A DNA stretch of 50,290 bases from Actinoplanes auranticolor. GTDB lineage: Bacteria > Actinomycetota > Actinomycetes > Mycobacteriales > Micromonosporaceae. This document shows positions 14,399 to 23,689 of the stretch, in pieces (positions within the stretch are counted from its first letter, which is position 1; each line of letters starts with the position of its first letter). The stretch covers positions 1 to 50,290 of the forward strand of contig NZ_BOQL01000060.1 in assembly GCF_018332655.1 (NCBI RefSeq), in the 5' to 3' direction. The position numbers and the translations under genes were made by a program. The notes under the pieces are model-generated. The model worked only from the letters and a program-made list of their open reading frames with translations. It made no database searches and was not told the DNA's origin.

Positions 14399-17300
14399 TC
14401 AGCGCAGTGGCGGCAGGTCCGGCTGCGTACTGGCGTGCACGCGCAGCAGCCCCCACAACCCGGCGTTGGTCTGGTTCACCTGGTTGCCGTCGCGGAACAG
14501 GAAGTCCCCGGTGGCGGACCGCGGACCGCCCGCGCCCCCGATCAGGTCGAGCGATGCCGCCTGGCTGGCCAGGAGCGAACCTCGCGTGCTGACCACGGTC
14601 GACGCCGGGTCGGCCGCCTGGTAGTTCCAGCCGTGGCCGCTGAGCATGAAGCTGTGCGCCCGCCCGCGGTCGCTGCCGATCAGCAGCCGCAGTTTGACCG
14701 GGTCGCCGGGGTACGCCCGCAGCACGGGAGTCGCCGGGTCGCCGTGGACGGCCGAGCTCAGGACGTTGGACTGGGCCGGGTCCCGGGCCAGGCGGGGCGC
14801 GAACCGTTCGGTGCGGTAGTTGATGCCCCGGTTGCCCAGCTCGTACGGGTCGTCCGGATCGCCCGCGGGTGGAATCGCCGCCCCGGACGGGGTCCGCAGG
14901 TTGAGGCCGTCCTGCCAGTGCAGGGCGTACTCGCGGAAGGACCGGGCCGTGCCGCTCGCGTCGGTCCACTTGATGACGGCCCGGTCGCCGGTGACCACGG
15001 GCGCGCCGGTGGCCGGGTCGGTCCAGGTGGAGCCCTTGGGTTCGATCAGCAGGCCGCCGAACAGGCCGTGGTGCCGGTGGCCGCGGCGGTCACCGAAGTC
15101 GGCCAGCATGGCGGTGCTGCCGGCCAGTTCCTCGGGCACGTACCAGTACGCGCCGATGCTCTGGCCCGGTCCGACGGTCTGGTCGTAGTTGTACCCGACG
15201 GTCGCCCCGTCGGCGCTGGTCGCCAGATACTCGACCAGGCCGGCGTGCAGGGAGACGCGTTTCCCGGCGGGGAACGGCGCGTCGGCCGGCAGCGGCACGT
15301 CCCCGGTGTGGGCCGGCAGGCCCCCGGACGGCAGCTTGTTGGTCAGCGTCACCTCCAGGCAGTCGCCGGCGTTGGCCCGCAGGTTCAGCGGTTCGGCCGG
15401 CCGGGTGCCGGCCCGGACCGCCGCCTCGTGCTCGGCCAGCACGTACAGCGCCCCCGCGGGGTCGTGGTCGCCGCTGGCCGGGTTGTAGACGATGTCGCGG
15501 GTCATCGCCACGACGTCGTACTTGCGGGCGGTGGACTGCGCCGGGCAGGTCTTGACCAGCTTGGGCGGGGTCGTGTTGAGCGGGTCACCGGGCTTGAGCG
15601 CCGGCCACTGCGTACCGTTGCCACCCGGGTTCTTCTGGTCGGGCAGCTGTTGCAGGTCGGCGGTCTTGCCGCCGGGCACCCGGAAGACGCCCCACATGCC
15701 CAGCCACTGGTCGTCCAGCGGGGTGGAGCCGTAGAGGTAGTCGCCGGGCGGACCGGCCCCGTTGGCCAGGATGCTGGGTGCGCCGTTGGCCGACTCGTTC
15801 TTGGCGTGCTTGGCCGTGTCGGGGTTGGACCGCGGTTTGCGCTTCACCGTCGAGCCGCTGACCTCGTAGTTGTAGTACTCGGCCAGGGCCAGGCTCTGGG
15901 TGTCGACGATGGTGGACGAGGCGTTGTCCGGTTCGTTGAGCCACCGGTGGCCGTGGATGTTGAAGGTGTGCACCTCCTCGTGCGCGCCGTCGACGTTGCG
16001 CACGATCACCGGGTCCTTGGCGTACGCCTGGAACACCGGGGTCGACGGGTCGCCGTGCACGGCGGAGGAGTACACGTACGCCGGGTCGCCCTTGGCGCCG
16101 CTCGCGCCGGGGGAGGTCCGGATCTGGAACGGTTCGTTGCGGTAGTTCAGCGCGTACCCGCCCTGGTCGGCGCCGTAGTCGTCGACATCGGGCGGTGGAT
16201 TGACCGGTGAGCCGGTGCCGTTGTTCTTCCACATCGGGATGCGGTCCTGGTGGAACACGCTGATCTCGCGGAAGTCGGGCCCGCTCGCGGAGCGGATGTC
16301 GGCGACGGTGCCGGTGCCGTCGGTGGCCGCGCCGGTCTTCGGGTCGTGCCAGGTCGCGTCCGCGGGCTCCACGTGCATCGCCGCGAACAGGCCCTTCTGC
16401 TGGTGCAGGTTGGCGTACTGGTGGTCGTGGAAGAACGCGGTCCGCAGCGGCTGGTCGATGAACCAGCGGTAGCCGTACGTCTGGCCCGGCATCGCGCTGG
16501 AGCTGTAGTTCCAGCCGACGCTGGTGCCGTCGGAGGCGAGTTCGTCGAACTTGACCAGGTGCACGTGGGTGGAGACCTCGGCGGTCTCCTCGCCGGTCAT
16601 GAAGGCGCCGTCGAGGCGGTTGACGTGGTCCAGCGGCACGTTCGGGTCCTCGTCGAGGTGCAGGTCGTTGGTGGTGTAGACCTGCACGCACTCGCCCAGC
16701 CGGGCGCGGATGGTGAACGGTTCGGGTTGCCTGGTGCCGGCCCGGACCGCTGCGGCCTGGGACTCCTCGGCGTACACCCGGCCCTGCCGGTCCTTCCAAC
16801 CGGCGCTGTTGTAGGTGATCGGCACATCGATCACGTGCGGCCGGTAGGTGCGCGTCGGCGCGCCGGTCGGGCACGGGTCGATGTAGCCGTTGCCGGGTTT
16901 GGCGGCGTTGAGCGCCGGCAGGCCGGCGGCTTCCAGCGCGGTGGGCGTGCGGGGTGCGTCGCCGGGGCGCCGGATGGCCGCGAAGGTGTCCTTGACCACC
17001 GCGTACGGCGCCCGGTAGGCCCGCTGACCGAAGTCACCCTTGACGAACAGCGGGAAGCCGGGCTGGGTGGCCGTCGGTGCGGCGGTCTGTCCGGTGCGGG
17101 TGGGCAGTTCGCGCAGCGCGGTGATCGGGGTGCCGTCCTGGTAGCGCTGGGCGCCGTTCCGGAGCCGGTCGAAGATCCGCAGGTGGCCCCACATGCCCTG
17201 GGCGAAGTGCGGATAGAGGTGGCAGTGGAAGATCGAGTCACCGGCGGTGCGCTGCAGGCCGCCGGCACCGCCCTCGAGCTCCATCCGGTAGCCCTCGCCG

Positions 17301-19306
17301 GGGCCGATGGACTGCACGTCGTTGCGGGGCGAGTCGGGATTGTTCGGGTCCTTGAACCACCGCTGGGTGTGCTGGTGCCAGGGGTGGGTCTCCTTGGCGC
17401 CGGGGTGCACCACGTGGAACTGCACCGGGTCACCGACGTACGCCTTGGGGATCAGGTTGTCCGAGTCGACGGTCACCGACCCGTCGGCCAGGGTACGGGT
17501 GATCTTGCCCTGGTCGCCGAAGATCCAGGACTGCAGGTGCGACTCCTCGCCCAGGCACTTGGCCCCCGGATCGGCGACCACCTTGTCCAGTTCCGCCACG
17601 TAGCCGTCGCAGAAGTGGTCGGCGGCGGTGAACGTCTTGCCGTTGGGCAGTTTGATGGTCTTGCCGGCGCGGTGGTCCAGGATGGCCCGCAGCCGGTTGC
17701 GCAGCGGCTCGGAACGGTAGTTGATGCCGAACGTGGAGTCGGCCAGCCCGGTGGTCGGGAACGTCGGCGCCTTGCCGTCGCGGTCGACGACGTCCTCGTT
17801 CTCGTCCATCAGCACCATGGCGTACGAGCGCAGCGCTCCGGCCGGGGTGGCGACGTCGGCGAACAGCCGGGTCTCCACCGCGCGGCCGGTGGCCGGGTCG
17901 AGGAGGTTGGCCCCGGTGGTCGGGTTGGTCCAGGTGGAACCCTTCGGGTGGACCACGATCGCGCCGTACAGGCCGTCCTGGGTCGAGGTGTGCGCGTCGT
18001 CGGCGGCGTCGATGTTGGCGATGTCGGTGAGCGGCGCCTCGCCCTGCTTGTCGGCGTACCAGGTGTAGGTCGCCGAGCCGCCGGGCGCCACGGTGGTGTC
18101 CGGATTGCGGCCGACCCGTCCGCCGTCGGAGGCCTCCGGGTCGAACTGCACCAGGCCGTCGGGGTGCAGGCCGACCCGGTGGTTCAGATCGTTGCGCATG
18201 ACGACCTTGATGCAGTCGCCCACGTTGGCCCGGACGACCAGGGGCTCGCTGAGCGCCGGGTTCGCGGTGAGCTGCGCCTTGCCGACCCGGGCGTCGGAGT
18301 TCTTCAGCGCGTACACGGCGCCGTCGGCCAGCTTGTCACCCCAGCCGTTGAGCGGGACGGCCAGGGAGAAGGCGGCGATGTCGTAGGTGACCACCCGGGC
18401 GTCCGCCGGGCAGATCCCGCCCGCGGACCCGGCCTGAGCCGCACCCGTCGGGACGAACACCGGCGCGGCCGCCACCACGAGGGTGACGGCGCCGGCGAAG
18501 GCGGCCCGCAATGGCCGGCGCGGACCACGACCGGCCCGCAGCTCGGCGCGGACCGCGCGGGTCGCGCGGACAGCGCCGGTGACGGCGAGCGCGGCGACGA
18601 CGGTCACCGGCAGGCAGGTCAGCAGCACCCGCAGGCCGTGCAGGTCGGCGCCGGCCCAGGAGCCGGTGAACAGGGCGCCGTGGCCGGGCGCGGCGACAGC
18701 GAGTGCGGCGGCGGCGACGGCACCCCGGCTGAGCGCCGTGGTGAGGGCGCGCGGCGCCCGTGGCCGTGCCGGTGCCGGCGAGCGCGGAACGTCCTGCGGT
18801 TCCAGCCGCCAGGCGCGGCGCCGGCGGCCGGTCCGGAACCCGCTGAGCAGCTCGGCCACCAGCAGGACGCCGGACAGCAGCGCGACCGTCAGCAGCACAT
18901 CGCGCCAGGAGATGCCGGTGAGCAGGCCGGCGATCGGTTCGCGGTCCGCGGCGCTGCGGTTGGTCGGGGCCGACGGGCCGTCGGTCTGTCCGGACTGGAT
19001 CGCCATCGCGGTGTGGTCGACGTGTCCGCTCCCGTCGACCGGGGCGAACTGGAGGTTGCCGGCGGCGTTGCCGGCACTGGCGTGCTGCTGCCCGCCGGCC
19101 GCGTGCTCATGCGCCGGGGCAGCGGCGTGCTGCGTCCCGGCGGGGCCGGCGGCCGGCCGGTGCAGGGTGTTCAGCACACCGGTGGCGGGAAGGGACATCA
19201 GGAGGCCGAGGAACAGGGCGGTCAGCGTGGCCCGGCGGATGAGCGCGGGCAGGCGGCCGGCAGGCAAAGTGGCTCCAAGCGGAAGTAAGTGCGAGAGGCG
19301 TTCCAC
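14399..19306 (-). CDS. Giant membrane-anchored multicopper oxidase (MnxG-like)
   Basis: 1635 residues if GTG 19306 is used; the ribosome-binding site is weak. Residues 1-290 hold about five hydrophobic helices (~23-45, 135-157, 194-213, 225-247, 266-288) with a His-rich external loop (~50-105). Residues ~295-1635 are three related cupredoxin blocks. Copper motifs: HPWHQH (641-646), HCHLYPHFAQGMW (694-706), HVHLVKF (914-920), FFHDHQYANLH (~958-968), HGHRW (1118-1122). The sites normally called C/D thus precede A/B, the permuted order I recall for the Bacillus Mn(II) oxidase MnxG. The third block has only degenerate His motifs. It is divergent from a PKD-like secreted protein and close to the Mn2+-riboswitch terC gene. 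Mn(II) oxidation is inference; a large ferroxidase or phenol oxidase is the alternative. Confidence 0.85.
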   Translation of the reverse strand: MERLSHLLPLGATLPAGRLPALIRRATLTALFLGLLMSLPATGVLNTLHRPAAGPAGTQHAAAPAHEHAAGGQQHASAGNAAGNLQFAPVDGSGHVDHTAMAIQSGQTDGPSAPTNRSAADREPIAGLLTGISWRDVLLTVALLSGVLLVAELLSGFRTGRRRRAWRLEPQDVPRSPAPARPRAPRALTTALSRGAVAAAALAVAAPGHGALFTGSWAGADLHGLRVLLTCLPVTVVAALAVTGAVRATRAVRAELRAGRGPRRPLRAAFAGAVTLVVAAAPVFVPTGAAQAGSAGGICPADARVVTYDIAAFSLAVPLNGWGDKLADGAVYALKNSDARVGKAQLTANPALSEPLVVRANVGDCIKVVMRNDLNHRVGLHPDGLVQFDPEASDGGRVGRNPDTTVAPGGSATYTWYADKQGEAPLTDIANIDAADDAHTSTQDGLYGAIVVHPKGSTWTNPTTGANLLDPATGRAVETRLFADVATPAGALRSYAMVLMDENEDVVDRDGKAPTFPTTGLADSTFGINYRSEPLRNRLRAILDHRAGKTIKLPNGKTFTAADHFCDGYVAELDKVVADPGAKCLGEESHLQSWIFGDQGKITRTLADGSVTVDSDNLIPKAYVGDPVQFHVVHPGAKETHPWHQHTQRWFKDPNNPDSPRNDVQSIGPGEGYRMELEGGAGGLQRTAGDSIFHCHLYPHFAQGMWGHLRIFDRLRNGAQRYQDGTPITALRELPTRTGQTAAPTATQPGFPLFVKGDFGQRAYRAPYAVVKDTFAAIRRPGDAPRTPTALEAAGLPALNAAKPGNGYIDPCPTGAPTRTYRPHVIDVPITYNSAGWKDRQGRVYAEESQAAAVRAGTRQPEPFTIRARLGECVQVYTTNDLHLDEDPNVPLDHVNRLDGAFMTGEETAEVSTHVHLVKFDELASDGTSVGWNYSSSAMPGQTYGYRWFIDQPLRTAFFHDHQYANLHQQKGLFAAMHVEPADATWHDPKTGAATDGTGTVADIRSASGPDFREISVFHQDRIPMWKNNGTGSPVNPPPDVDDYGADQGGYALNYRNEPFQIRTSPGASGAKGDPAYVYSSAVHGDPSTPVFQAYAKDPVIVRNVDGAHEEVHTFNIHGHRWLNEPDNASSTIVDTQSLALAEYYNYEVSGSTVKRKPRSNPDTAKHAKNESANGAPSILANGAGPPGDYLYGSTPLDDQWLGMWGVFRVPGGKTADLQQLPDQKNPGGNGTQWPALKPGDPLNTTPPKLVKTCPAQSTARKYDVVAMTRDIVYNPASGDHDPAGALYVLAEHEAAVRAGTRPAEPLNLRANAGDCLEVTLTNKLPSGGLPAHTGDVPLPADAPFPAGKRVSLHAGLVEYLATSADGATVGYNYDQTVGPGQSIGAYWYVPEELAGSTAMLADFGDRRGHRHHGLFGGLLIEPKGSTWTDPATGAPVVTGDRAVIKWTDASGTARSFREYALHWQDGLNLRTPSGAAIPPAGDPDDPYELGNRGINYRTERFAPRLARDPAQSNVLSSAVHGDPATPVLRAYPGDPVKLRLLIGSDRGRAHSFMLSGHGWNYQAADPASTVVSTRGSLLASQAASLDLIGGAGGPRSATGDFLFRDGNQVNQTNAGLWGLLRVHASTQPDLPPLR

Positions 19307-19340
19307 CGCGCGGTGATCAACATCGGACACGTCAGTGATG

Positions 19341-19364
19341 AACGTCGATAGCAATATCGACGTT
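19341..19364. promoter_or_regulatory. Perfect palindrome upstream of the multicopper oxidase
   Basis: AACGTCGATA (19341-19350), loop GCAA, TATCGACGTT (19355-19364): a perfect 10-4-10 inverted repeat 35 bp before the oxidase GTG. A TTGACA lies on the minus strand at 19389-19384. AT-centred palindromes of this form are typical operators for small metalloregulators (ArsR/CsoR-like); the cognate protein is not identified. Confidence 0.6.
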
Positions 19365-19658
19365 CCACGATGTCTATGAGGACTGTCAAGGGGCCGTTCG
19401 GCACTCGGACGAGGGCTTCGGTCCTGTCTGGGCTCGATTGAGCTGATCGGCTGAGTCGCCGGTCGGTGGAACGGCAGGGCGGTGTGCCGACGTGACCGAG
19501 ATGCAGGATACGGACACTCGCATAGATTGACCGGCATCAGTGCAAGCCGCCGTGCGCCGAAGCCGGTTGCCGCTCCCACACCCCTGACGCGCCTTCACCG
19601 GATCATCCGGTGGCCGTCGTCTGTGCGTCCGCTACGCGGCGCAATCCGAGGAGAATCG

Positions 19659-21770
19659 ATGAACAGATCGGTCATGCGTGTGCTGGTCGCGGTCGGCTCC
19701 GCGACCGTCGCCGCCACCACCCTGGCGGTCATGGCAGCGGCGGTGCCGGTCGCCCCGGTCGGCCCCCGGCAGGGCGCCCTGGCCCAGGTCGGCCCGCTCG
19801 CCGAGCACGGCTTCCCGGCCTGGTACGGCGACAGCACCGGACTCCGGCTGGAAGCGTGCACCACCCTGGACGACCCGCTGTGCCCGGCGCTGGCCGACGA
19901 GGTGCCGGACCCGGACCAGCCGGTGTCCTACCCGGACAACTTCCCCGGCGAGTTCTTCTACCAGCTGGCCGGGGCGTCGCTGACCCTGACCGGCGGAGCC
20001 CGGGCGACCGTCGGACTCGACCTCGAGGGGGCGTGGGCCAACGACGCGGTCAGGGAGGGTGACCAGATGGTGTTCGGCCGGGTGCGGATCCGGTTCGCCG
20101 CGCCGACCGGGGAGCGGTACCGGATTACCCACCCGTACGGCATCGACGAGCTGGTCTCGGCCAATGGCGCGGTCAACGCCACCGAGGACGTGGGCACCGT
20201 CCCGGGCGCCTTCGGCGGTGCCCTGAACAGCCGGATCGGCCCGTTCCTCAAGTGGGACCCGGCGGTGGCCCCGGCCGCCCCGACCGGCTACACCGGCAAC
20301 CCGGCGGTCGAGCACCGCGTCGTGGGCAGCCCGTACGGCACGAACTTCGTCAAGATCGAACGCCTGGACGCGGCCGGCGCGGTGGTCGCCGAGGTCGGCC
20401 GCACCGACTTGTTCAGCGTGCAGGGCCGGGTCGCCGGCAACTCCGGGCTGACCGTCCCGCAGGCCACCTACACCGTCGGCGCCGACGGCAAGGGCGTGAT
20501 CGAGGTGTACGCCACCTCGGACCCGGGCCAGGCGCTCGACGTCACCGGTGACAGTGCCGCCGGCTTCCGTACCACCCGGATGCGGGGTCAGGACGGCCGC
20601 TACTACGCCCGCCTACCGGTCACAGGCACGGTTCCGGCCGGCGTCGAGGTCGCCAACCTGAGCGACAACCCGGCCACCCGTCGCACCCGCGCGCTGGTCG
20701 ACGTGGTCACCGTGGCCAAGGCGGTCTACGACGCCACCCAGCACACCCTGACCGTGGCCGCCGAGTCGAGCGACCGCGACGCCACCCCCGGCGTCCTGAC
20801 CGTCACCGGGTTCGGCGCACCGGGCGCCACGCCGTTCTCCGACGTCGTCGCGCCGCCGGCCACCGTCACGGTGACCTCGTCCAAGGGCGGCGCGACCACC
20901 GTGCCGGTCACGGGCACCGGTCCGGCCATGACCGCGGACGCTCCGGTCGCCGTGGCGACCGCACCGGCCACCGCCACCGCCGGCCAGACCGTCACCCTGG
21001 ACGGCAGCGGCTCGCTCGGCGTGGTCGACTCCTGGGCCTGGAAGCAGACGGCCGGGCCGACAGTGACCCTGACCGGGGCCACCACGGCCAAGCCCACCTT
21101 CGTCGCCGCGACCGCCGGCACCTACACGTTCCAGCTGGTGGCGACCGGCCCGGGTGGCGTATCGAGCCCGGCGACGGCCACCACGGTGGTCGGCGCGGCG
21201 ACCGGCACCCAGGCCGCGGCCGGCCCGGACCAGACCGTCCTGCGCGGGCGGACCGTGACTCTGGACGGCTCCACGTCCCGCGGTGCCAACACCCTGGCCT
21301 GGCGGCAGGTCTCCGGGCCGGCTGTCACGCTGGCCGGCGCGGGCACCGCCAAACCGACCTTCACGCTGCCGCTGATCGCCCTGCCCGCCTCGCCCGGCCC
21401 GAACCCGGCGTACACGGTGAACGCCGCACCGCTGACCTTCGAGCTCACCGCGACGGGTCCCGCCGGCACCAGCACCGACCAGGTCGTCGTCACCGCCCAG
21501 GCGGAGACCCTGGCCACCGTGACCGCCCGCTACCGGACCCGGGGCGAATGGCGGATCAGCGGCACCAGCGATGTGCCGGCCGGCCAGGTGGTGGTGGCAG
21601 TGCTCGGCAGCGACCTCAAGGGCGTGGTGGTCGGCCGGGGGACGGTCGACGCGACCGGCGCGTTCGACCTGCGTCCGACCGCTCCGGCACCCGGAACCGC
21701 GACGACGGTCAGCGTCATCACCGCCACCGGCGGCCAGTCACTGGCGGTGCCGATCACGATCACCAGCTGA
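19659..21770 (+). CDS. Secreted PKD/Ig-like domain protein partnered with the multicopper oxidase
   Basis: 703 residues; ATG 19659 is chosen for the CGAGGAGAATCG ribosome-binding site and the signal peptide (MNRSVMRVLVAVGSATVAAT onward). The N-terminal ~400 residues are a beta-rich domain (FPAWYGDSTGLRLEACTT, PGEFFYQLAGASLTL, YRITHPYGIDELVSANGAVN) that I cannot name but that looks like a conserved secreted actinobacterial domain. Residues ~425-520 and ~525-620 are two PKD/REJ-like Ig folds (ATAGQTVTLDGSGSLGVVDS; VLRGRTVTLDGSTSRGANTL). A C-terminal beta domain follows. It is transcribed away from the oxidase with a shared 5' region; being an accessory or substrate-docking partner is inference. 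Confidence 0.8.
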   Translation: MNRSVMRVLVAVGSATVAATTLAVMAAAVPVAPVGPRQGALAQVGPLAEHGFPAWYGDSTGLRLEACTTLDDPLCPALADEVPDPDQPVSYPDNFPGEFFYQLAGASLTLTGGARATVGLDLEGAWANDAVREGDQMVFGRVRIRFAAPTGERYRITHPYGIDELVSANGAVNATEDVGTVPGAFGGALNSRIGPFLKWDPAVAPAAPTGYTGNPAVEHRVVGSPYGTNFVKIERLDAAGAVVAEVGRTDLFSVQGRVAGNSGLTVPQATYTVGADGKGVIEVYATSDPGQALDVTGDSAAGFRTTRMRGQDGRYYARLPVTGTVPAGVEVANLSDNPATRRTRALVDVVTVAKAVYDATQHTLTVAAESSDRDATPGVLTVTGFGAPGATPFSDVVAPPATVTVTSSKGGATTVPVTGTGPAMTADAPVAVATAPATATAGQTVTLDGSGSLGVVDSWAWKQTAGPTVTLTGATTAKPTFVAATAGTYTFQLVATGPGGVSSPATATTVVGAATGTQAAAGPDQTVLRGRTVTLDGSTSRGANTLAWRQVSGPAVTLAGAGTAKPTFTLPLIALPASPGPNPAYTVNAAPLTFELTATGPAGTSTDQVVVTAQAETLATVTARYRTRGEWRISGTSDVPAGQVVVAVLGSDLKGVVVGRGTVDATGAFDLRPTAPAPGTATTVSVITATGGQSLAVPITITS

Positions 21771-21778
21771 TCCTGGGT

Positions 21779-21805
21779 CCCCGCCGCGCCGACGGCGCGG
21801 CGGGG
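21779..21805. terminator. Terminator between the PKD protein and the LacI-type gene
   Basis: A perfect 12-bp stem with a 3-nt loop, CCCCGCCGCGCC (21779-21790), GAC, GGCGCGGCGGGG (21794-21805). It lies 9 bp after the PKD protein stop, between two convergent genes. No T-tract, as is usual in actinomycetes. Confidence 0.8.
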
Positions 21806-21912
21806 CGGCCCGGGTCGGTGTCGGGTTGGGCCGACCGGGTTCGCAACCACCCGTCCCTGCGGGCGGCTGCGCGGGTACGACCCGCGGGCCGCAGTGCTTT
21901 CCCGCGCCGAGT

Positions 21913-23280
21913 TCAGGGGAGCCGGCTGTGCGACGCGCTTTCGGCATGCTCGCGCGGTGCGGCCGTGCTGCCGCGTACGACCAGGGTCGTCGCGAGTTCC
22001 ACGTGGGTCTGGCTGATGGTCTCCCCGGCCGCCAGGGCCAGGAGGAGCCGCGCGGCGGTGGCACCCATCTCGGTGATCGGCTGCCGGACCGTGGTCAGTG
22101 GCGGTCCGCACCAGCCGCCGTAGGAGATGTCGTCGAAACCCACCACGCTGAGCTCGTCCGGGATGCGTACCCCGGCCTGCCGGGCGGCCTCGTAGACGCC
22201 GAAGGCCTGCAGGTCGTTGCCGCAGAGGACGGCCGTAGGCGGCTCGTCGAGGCGGAGGAGCTCTGCGGCGTGCGTGCGACCGTCCTCGAACGAGAACCAT
22301 ATTCCGGGTCGCAGCAGGCTCTCGTCCAGCGGCGTGCCGCCCGCCGCGAGGGCTGATCGCACCCCGGCCAGGCGTTCCCGCGCACACAGCCGGTCGAGGG
22401 GTCCGCTGATCACAGCGATGCGTCGATGGCCCAGGTCGAGCAGGTGCCGGGCGGCGGCGAAGGCCCCGCGGCGGTTGGCCGCGGACACCGAGGGCACCGG
22501 CTGCAGCGGCTCGACCGTGGGGTCCACCACCACGAGGGGGATGGCGCAGGCGGCCAACAGCCCGTGCTGTTCCGGTGCGACTCCCATCTGCACCATGATC
22601 ACGCCGGCCGGCCGGCGCGACAGCAGGTCCCGCTCCCAGTTACGGCCCGTCGCGGCCTCCCGCAACACGTCGGTGAAGCCGACGGTGAGGTCGTGCTCGA
22701 CGACGACCTGCTTCGCGCCCCGCATGAGCTCGACGGCGACCTGGCCCAGCGCGCCGTAGAAGACCACCTCGACGCAAGCCGCCCGGGTGACCTTCTCGGG
22801 GCGCCGGTAGCTCTGCCCGCGCAGCAGCTCCTCCACCCGGCGGCGGGTGTCCGGAGCCACGCCCGGACGGCCGTTCAGTACCTTCGACACCGTCGGCGGC
22901 GAGACGCCGGCCAGCCGTGCGATCGCGGCCACCGTCAGGGCACCGCGTCGCCGCCCCGGTTTCGCGCCGTCCGCGGTCGCGCGGGACGCCACGGTGGCGG
23001 ATGTGCTGATCGGCGTCACCGGATGCTCCGGTGCGCCGGTGTCCGGCGGCTGCGGGCGCCGGCGTCGCGAACCGCGGCTCTCGGCGACTTCCCGCAGCAG
23101 GCGAACGCGCACCTTGTCCGCCTCGTCCGCGGCGTCGGCGCCGGCGGGCACGGTCTCCACGAGGTATTGCCGCTTCTTCGACACGGGATCGATGCCCGCG
23201 TAGACCCGCACCCGCAGCGATCCACTGGGCAGCGTCTCGATCTCGCCACGCGCCCGCGGCAGCGCGCTTCCGGTCGCCAT
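21913..23280 (-). CDS. LacI-family repressor fused to an integrase arm-type DNA-binding domain
   Basis: 455 residues from ATG 23280. Residues ~115-160 are a LacI HTH plus hinge (LTVAAIARLAGVSPPTVSKV, LNGRPGVAPDTRRRVEELL). Residues ~165-440 are a sugar-type effector domain (GVIMVQMGV, HRRIAVISGPLDRLCARERL, AVLCGNDLQAFGVYEAARQA, SVVGFDDISYGGWCGPPLTT). The extra N-terminus (~11-69: ARGEIETLPSGSLRVRVYAG, IDPVSKKRQYLVETVPAG, then helix DKVRVRLLREVAES) matches the arm-binding N-domain of actinobacterial tyrosine integrases. A basic Pro/Ser linker (~70-113) joins the parts. It sits upstream of, and divergent from, GH30 and presumably represses this xylan locus. The start region abuts repeated GTGGAGCCA-like sites. 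Confidence 0.85.
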   Translation of the reverse strand: MATGSALPRARGEIETLPSGSLRVRVYAGIDPVSKKRQYLVETVPAGADAADEADKVRVRLLREVAESRGSRRRRPQPPDTGAPEHPVTPISTSATVASRATADGAKPGRRRGALTVAAIARLAGVSPPTVSKVLNGRPGVAPDTRRRVEELLRGQSYRRPEKVTRAACVEVVFYGALGQVAVELMRGAKQVVVEHDLTVGFTDVLREAATGRNWERDLLSRRPAGVIMVQMGVAPEQHGLLAACAIPLVVVDPTVEPLQPVPSVSAANRRGAFAAARHLLDLGHRRIAVISGPLDRLCARERLAGVRSALAAGGTPLDESLLRPGIWFSFEDGRTHAAELLRLDEPPTAVLCGNDLQAFGVYEAARQAGVRIPDELSVVGFDDISYGGWCGPPLTTVRQPITEMGATAARLLLALAAGETISQTHVELATTLVVRGSTAAPREHAESASHSRLP

Positions 23281-23281
23281 G

Positions 23282-23448
23282 GTGGAACCGTAGCGCACCG
23301 CGCCCCGGATGGCTCCACGTAGCTCCACGTCGTGCGGAGCCCGGCAAATAGGCGGTATCACCTCGTAAGTCGTCGCCTTCAGACGTCCTTGTGGAGCCAT
23401 TCCAGGTATTTCTTCGTGGAGCCATCAGTTCTCGTTCTTGGCTCCACG
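23282..23448. repeat. Cluster of GTGGAGCCA-type 9-10-bp repeats (candidate operator/arm sites)
   Basis: Copies: GTGGAACCG (23282-23290, degenerate), TGGCTCCACG (23310-23319, reverse), AGCTCCACG (23321-23329, reverse, one mismatch), GTGGAGCCA (23391-23399), CGTGGAGCCA (23415-23424) and TGGCTCCACG (23439-23448, reverse). The fourth and fifth are direct repeats 25 bp apart; the last two form a perfect inverted repeat with a 14-bp spacer. They fill the divergent promoter region of the LacI-type gene and GH30. The rest of 23449-23689 is the GH30 leader, including a loose pair CGGAAACA (23501-23508) and TGTTTCCG (23543-23550). Confidence 0.75.
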
Positions 23449-23689
23449 ACAGCCGATCCTTCCCTGTTCACAGCGCTGCGCGAGCCGAACCACGCTTCTG
23501 CGGAAACAGTCATTGCGGAGGTGGACCGGTTCTGTCAGAGTATGTTTCCGATGGATGAACATCTATCCCCCAAGGGGTGTCGTCGCCGGGTCGAGGTCCA
23601 TTCCGGGGCGGCACAGGAGACCGGTTGCCGACCGGGCCGATGAGCTCGAGCAGGCGCGGATCGGCACCGACAGGCAGAAGGACGAGAAC

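Noticed and set aside
16250..19288. 1012-codon plus-strand open frame, and a 628-codon one at 14324-16210, inside the multicopper oxidase
   Set aside because: Both translate to biased Val/Gly/Arg/His strings mirroring the oxidase codons; the oxidase frame carries all copper motifs.
23501..23550. CGGAAACA ... TGTTTCCG inverted repeat as an operator of GH30
   Set aside because: The 34-bp spacing and 8-bp arms are weak evidence, and the pair does not match the LacI-type sites at 31841 and 32030. Kept only as a note in the repeat entry.
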